From Actinomycetes bacterium (GTDB taxonomy: Bacteria; Actinomycetota; Actinomycetes; Actinomycetales; Cellulomonadaceae), in the NCBI GenBank assembly GCA_023425905.1, contig JAFABT010000359.1:1-6878 (forward strand): a DNA stretch of 6,878 bases. Reading direction: 5' to 3'. A program made the position numbers and the translations under genes. The notes beneath the pieces are model-generated. The model had not been told where the DNA came from. It saw only the letters and a list, made by a program, of their open reading frames with translations, and searched no databases. This document shows positions 4,765 through 6,878 of this stretch, in pieces; positions within the stretch are counted from its first letter, which is position 1, and the number at the start of each line of letters is the position of its first letter.

Positions 4765-6660
4765 ATGCGCCAACGGTCTAGTGCCGTCCTGCTCACCCTC
4801 GCCGCCGTTCTGCTGGGCTCGGTCGGCATCGTCTCCGCCGCCCAGGCCGAGGCTCCCACCCCCGCGTACACCTACGCCGGCACCGTGCCCATCCCCGTCG
4901 CCGATCACGCGCTCCAGAGCGACGCCAGCCCTGCCCTCGTGGGCGAGGAGCTCTTCCTCGCGCGTGACCACCAGGTCCTCGCCGCCCACATCGAGACGGG
5001 CGAGACGCGCGCCTTCCCCGCGACGCCGTACTCGGACTGGGTGCGACACGTCGCGACCCATGACGGCCTCGTCTACGTCGGCAGGAACGCCACGTCGGCG
5101 ATCGACGTGTACGACACGGCCGGGACGCTCGTCCGCACGATCCCTGGCGAGTCCGGATCGGGCATCACGTCGCTCACGGTCGCAGAGGACGGCACGGTCT
5201 TCGCCGTCGTCCGATCGGTCTTCAGCGGCTACGTCCTCGAGGCTCGCCCCGACGGGACGACGCGTCGTCTGCTTGAGGACCTCAATTGCGGCTCCACGTT
5301 CCACCCCATGAAGATCTGCGACCCGTCGTCGACGTCGATCGCGGTCGACGACGACCACATCTACCTGAGCGTCTACTACTGGGGCGTCGTCACGATCCAC
5401 AGCCGGACGGGCGCCCACCAGGCGACGCTCGAGGAGCCGCGCAGGCAGTTCATCACCGCAGGTCAGCGGTCGATCGCGGCCCACGACGGCCTCGTCTACC
5501 TCACGACCTACAACAAGGACGAGATCGACGTCTTCGAGCCCGCGGCTGAAGGCGGCAAGCCGACTCTCGTCAAGCGCGCGAGCCTCACCGACGACAGCGC
5601 GCTGCCGCGGCTCCGCTCCGCCCACTCGCGGCCGGTCGTCACGGACGACGGCCGCATCATTCTCGCGAACTCGTCCGGGTCGACCGCCTCCCGCGGCAAC
5701 GTCCTCATCCTCGATCCCGTGCCGGCCGCCTGGCGTGCACCCGCGGTCACCGGCACGCCTGAGGTCGGCCGTACGCTCACCGCGGACGTCGGACTGTGGC
5801 CGACGGGTGACGGCGACGTCACTGTCCAGTGGCTCCAGAACGGCCAGCCGATCCCGGGCGCGCACGGACGCACGTACGTCGTCGCTCCCGGGGACGCCGG
5901 GCGCGACCTCGCGATCGAGGTGACGGTCGGCTACGGGGACCGGGAGCCCGGTCGGGCGACGAGCGCTGTCGTGCGCGTCGTCAGCCCGCCCACGGTCCCC
6001 CCGACGCCCACCGTGACGCCCACCCCTGCGCCCAGCCGCACCACGACCCCGACCCCGACGCCCTCGGTGTCGCCGACGCCGGCCGCGACGGTGACGGCAC
6101 GGCTCGTCCGGTCGACGGTCCCGCGCTCGACGAAGGCGAAGGTCGCGGTCACGGTCCGTACGACGGGGGCGCCCGCGGTCGGGCGGCTGCGCGTCTTCGC
6201 GGGTTCGAAGCAGGTCGCCTCGGCCTCCGTGACCGCGGCCCGCAAGGGTTCCCGGACCGTGACGCTCCCGTACCTCAAGGTCGGCACCCACACCCTCACG
6301 GTGCGCTTCGACGGGGCCGGCACGTCGGCGACGTCCGCCCCGCGCACCCTCAAGGTGAAGAAGGCGAGCGCGAAGGCACGCCTCGTGCTCGTCCGGTCGA
6401 AGGTCGCCCGCACCGCGAAGGCGAAGGTCAAGGTGACCGTCTCGGTGGCGGGCCTGGCCCGTCCCACGGGCAAGGTGAGGATCTACGACGGCAAGAAGAA
6501 GCTCAGGACGATCACGCTCTCGGCCAAGCATCGGGGCACGATCACCGTGAAGCTCCCCCGGCTCAAGCCCGGCAAGCACACGATCCGCGCGACGTACAGC
6601 GGCTCGAGCCAGGTGAAGAAGGCCACGACGCCCAAGAAGGTCCTCACCGTGAGGCGATGA
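4765..6660 (+). CDS. Secreted beta-propeller protein with Ig-like domains
   Basis: 631 residues. A Sec signal peptide (MRQR, hydrophobic core 7-23, SAAQA|E) is probably cut after A28. Residues about 35-320 show at least five propeller-like repeats centred on HDG100-LVYV, EDG142-TVFA, DDD196-HIYL, HDG241-LVYL and DDG295-RIIL, each followed by a strand like IDVYDTAG or VLILDP. This suits a PQQ/NHL-type beta-propeller. The only two cysteines, C175 and C185, could form a disulfide. An Ig-like module spans about 325-406 (TGTPEVGRTLTADVG, VQWLQNGQPIPGA). A Pro/Thr/Ser linker (408-440) is followed by two Ig-like repeats resembling the Big_3_5 type (about 443-531 and 536-631), each with LxxGxHTxxxxxxG near its end. 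There is no LPXTG motif or terminal membrane helix, so it should be released or held non-covalently, perhaps by its strongly basic C-terminus. Ligand and role are unknown; the fold calls are from pattern. Confidence 0.85.
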   Translation: MRQRSSAVLLTLAAVLLGSVGIVSAAQAEAPTPAYTYAGTVPIPVADHALQSDASPALVGEELFLARDHQVLAAHIETGETRAFPATPYSDWVRHVATHDGLVYVGRNATSAIDVYDTAGTLVRTIPGESGSGITSLTVAEDGTVFAVVRSVFSGYVLEARPDGTTRRLLEDLNCGSTFHPMKICDPSSTSIAVDDDHIYLSVYYWGVVTIHSRTGAHQATLEEPRRQFITAGQRSIAAHDGLVYLTTYNKDEIDVFEPAAEGGKPTLVKRASLTDDSALPRLRSAHSRPVVTDDGRIILANSSGSTASRGNVLILDPVPAAWRAPAVTGTPEVGRTLTADVGLWPTGDGDVTVQWLQNGQPIPGAHGRTYVVAPGDAGRDLAIEVTVGYGDREPGRATSAVVRVVSPPTVPPTPTVTPTPAPSRTTTPTPTPSVSPTPAATVTARLVRSTVPRSTKAKVAVTVRTTGAPAVGRLRVFAGSKQVASASVTAARKGSRTVTLPYLKVGTHTLTVRFDGAGTSATSAPRTLKVKKASAKARLVLVRSKVARTAKAKVKVTVSVAGLARPTGKVRIYDGKKKLRTITLSAKHRGTITVKLPRLKPGKHTIRATYSGSSQVKKATTPKKVLTVRR

Positions 6661-6682
6661 CCCACTGCAGCACCGCAGCCCC

Positions 6683-6721
6683 CCTCGGGCGGGCCGACGC
6701 AATTCGTTGGCCCGCCCGAGG
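6683..6721 (+). terminator. Strong 17-bp hairpin terminator or attenuator
   Basis: 6683-6699 pairs with 6705-6721 around the 5-nt loop CAATT. The outer 13 pairs are perfect (CCTCGGGCGGGCC with GGCCCGCCCGAGG), then one G.U wobble and three more pairs. The wobble becomes a C.A mismatch in the opposite strand, which favours function in plus-strand RNA. It starts 22 nt after the stop codon of the secreted protein. There is no U-run, as is common for actinobacterial terminators. It ends 23 nt before the next start codon, with no promoter visible in between, so it may act as an attenuator for the ABC ATPase gene. Confidence 0.8.
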
Positions 6722-6744
6722 TGCGCCGGGAGAGGATGACGGCG

Positions 6745-6878
6745 ATGTCAGCCACTGTGATCGCCCGCGGCCTCACCGCCGCCCACGCCGACCGCACCCT
6801 CTTCTCCGGTCTCGACCTCGTCGTCGCCCCGGGCGACGTCGTCGGCCTCGTCGGCGCCAACGGGGCCGGCAAGTCCAC
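6745..6878 (+). CDS. ABC ATPase, probably ABC-F family (3' end missing)
   Basis: Only the first 44 codons are in the window. They read as the N-terminus of an ABC nucleotide-binding domain: a leading strand (TVIARGLTAAHADRTLFSGLDLVVAPGDVVGLVG) and the Walker A motif G37-A-N-G-A-G-K43-S-T. A start right at the ABC domain and the wording GLVGANGAGKST are typical of ABC-F proteins, which have two such domains and act on the ribosome (translation factors or antibiotic-resistance protection). A transporter ATPase is possible because the linker and second domain are not visible. ATG 6745 is chosen over the in-frame ATG 6736 because the purine-rich GGGAGAGG (6728-6735) ends 9 nt before 6745 but abuts 6736. 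It follows the secreted-protein gene by 84 bp, with a strong hairpin between. Confidence 0.8.
   Translation, partial: MSATVIARGLTAAHADRTLFSGLDLVVAPGDVVGLVGANGAGKS

Noticed and set aside
5986..6084. A tandem nucleotide repeat or CRISPR-like array in the secreted-protein gene.
   Set aside because: The repetition is the codon-level echo of a Pro/Thr/Ser linker, with no regular unit or spacers.
4717..6702. A 661-codon open frame on the minus strand opposite the secreted-protein gene.
   Set aside because: Its translation is dominated by Arg, Gly and Asp with no domain pattern, while the plus strand has a signal peptide, repeats, promoter and Shine-Dalgarno. It is a GC-rich antisense shadow.

Overview
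The window is very GC-rich, with G/C-biased third codon positions. It carries protein families typical of high-GC Gram-positive bacteria: a YwiC-like membrane protein, an actinobacterial-type TrmH/SpoU methyltransferase, and a secreted protein with a Pro/Thr linker and Ig-like domains. Three of its genes appear to be leaderless. An actinobacterium, plausibly of the order Micrococcales, is the best reading, but the genus cannot be fixed from this stretch. There is no phage, insertion sequence, CRISPR array, tRNA or rRNA. It looks like ordinary chromosomal sequence, and I do not see a clear new multi-gene system.

Layout, left to right. (1) The 3' part of an uncharacterised, probably membrane-anchored protein (+, to 791). 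(2) Converging on it, two minus-strand genes: a YwiC-like integral membrane protein (1326-2111), then a GNAT acetyltransferase (841-1278). (3) A 241-bp gene-free stretch (2112-2352), the longest in the window. It holds the YwiC-like promoter, two 12-bp perfect palindromes and a long inverted repeat that folds as a nearly perfect hairpin of about 27 bp. (4) A minus-strand two-gene operon, DedA-family membrane protein (3141-3896) followed by a HAD-IIA (NagD-like) phosphatase (2353-3144), joined by an ATGA stop/start overlap. (5) Divergent from DedA, a TrmH-family RNA 2'-O-methyltransferase (+, to 4650). (6) A strong sigma-70-like promoter and a structured 5' leader driving a 631-residue secreted beta-propeller/Ig-like protein (4765-6660). 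(7) A strong 17-bp hairpin, followed almost at once by a well-formed ribosome binding site and the start of an ABC ATPase, probably ABC-F (6745 to the window edge).

The genes do not form one pathway. The only clear functional unit is the translationally coupled dedA-HAD pair. The most interesting signals are non-coding: leaderless starts at all three minus-strand transcription-unit heads (a TANNNT box ending 6-7 nt before the ATG); the long hairpin at 2230-2306, whose asymmetric wobble pairs point to a plus-strand RNA; a transcript-end hairpin in the secreted gene's leader, just before a Shine-Dalgarno that sits in a local inverted repeat; and a terminator-like hairpin placed where it could attenuate the ABC ATPase gene.
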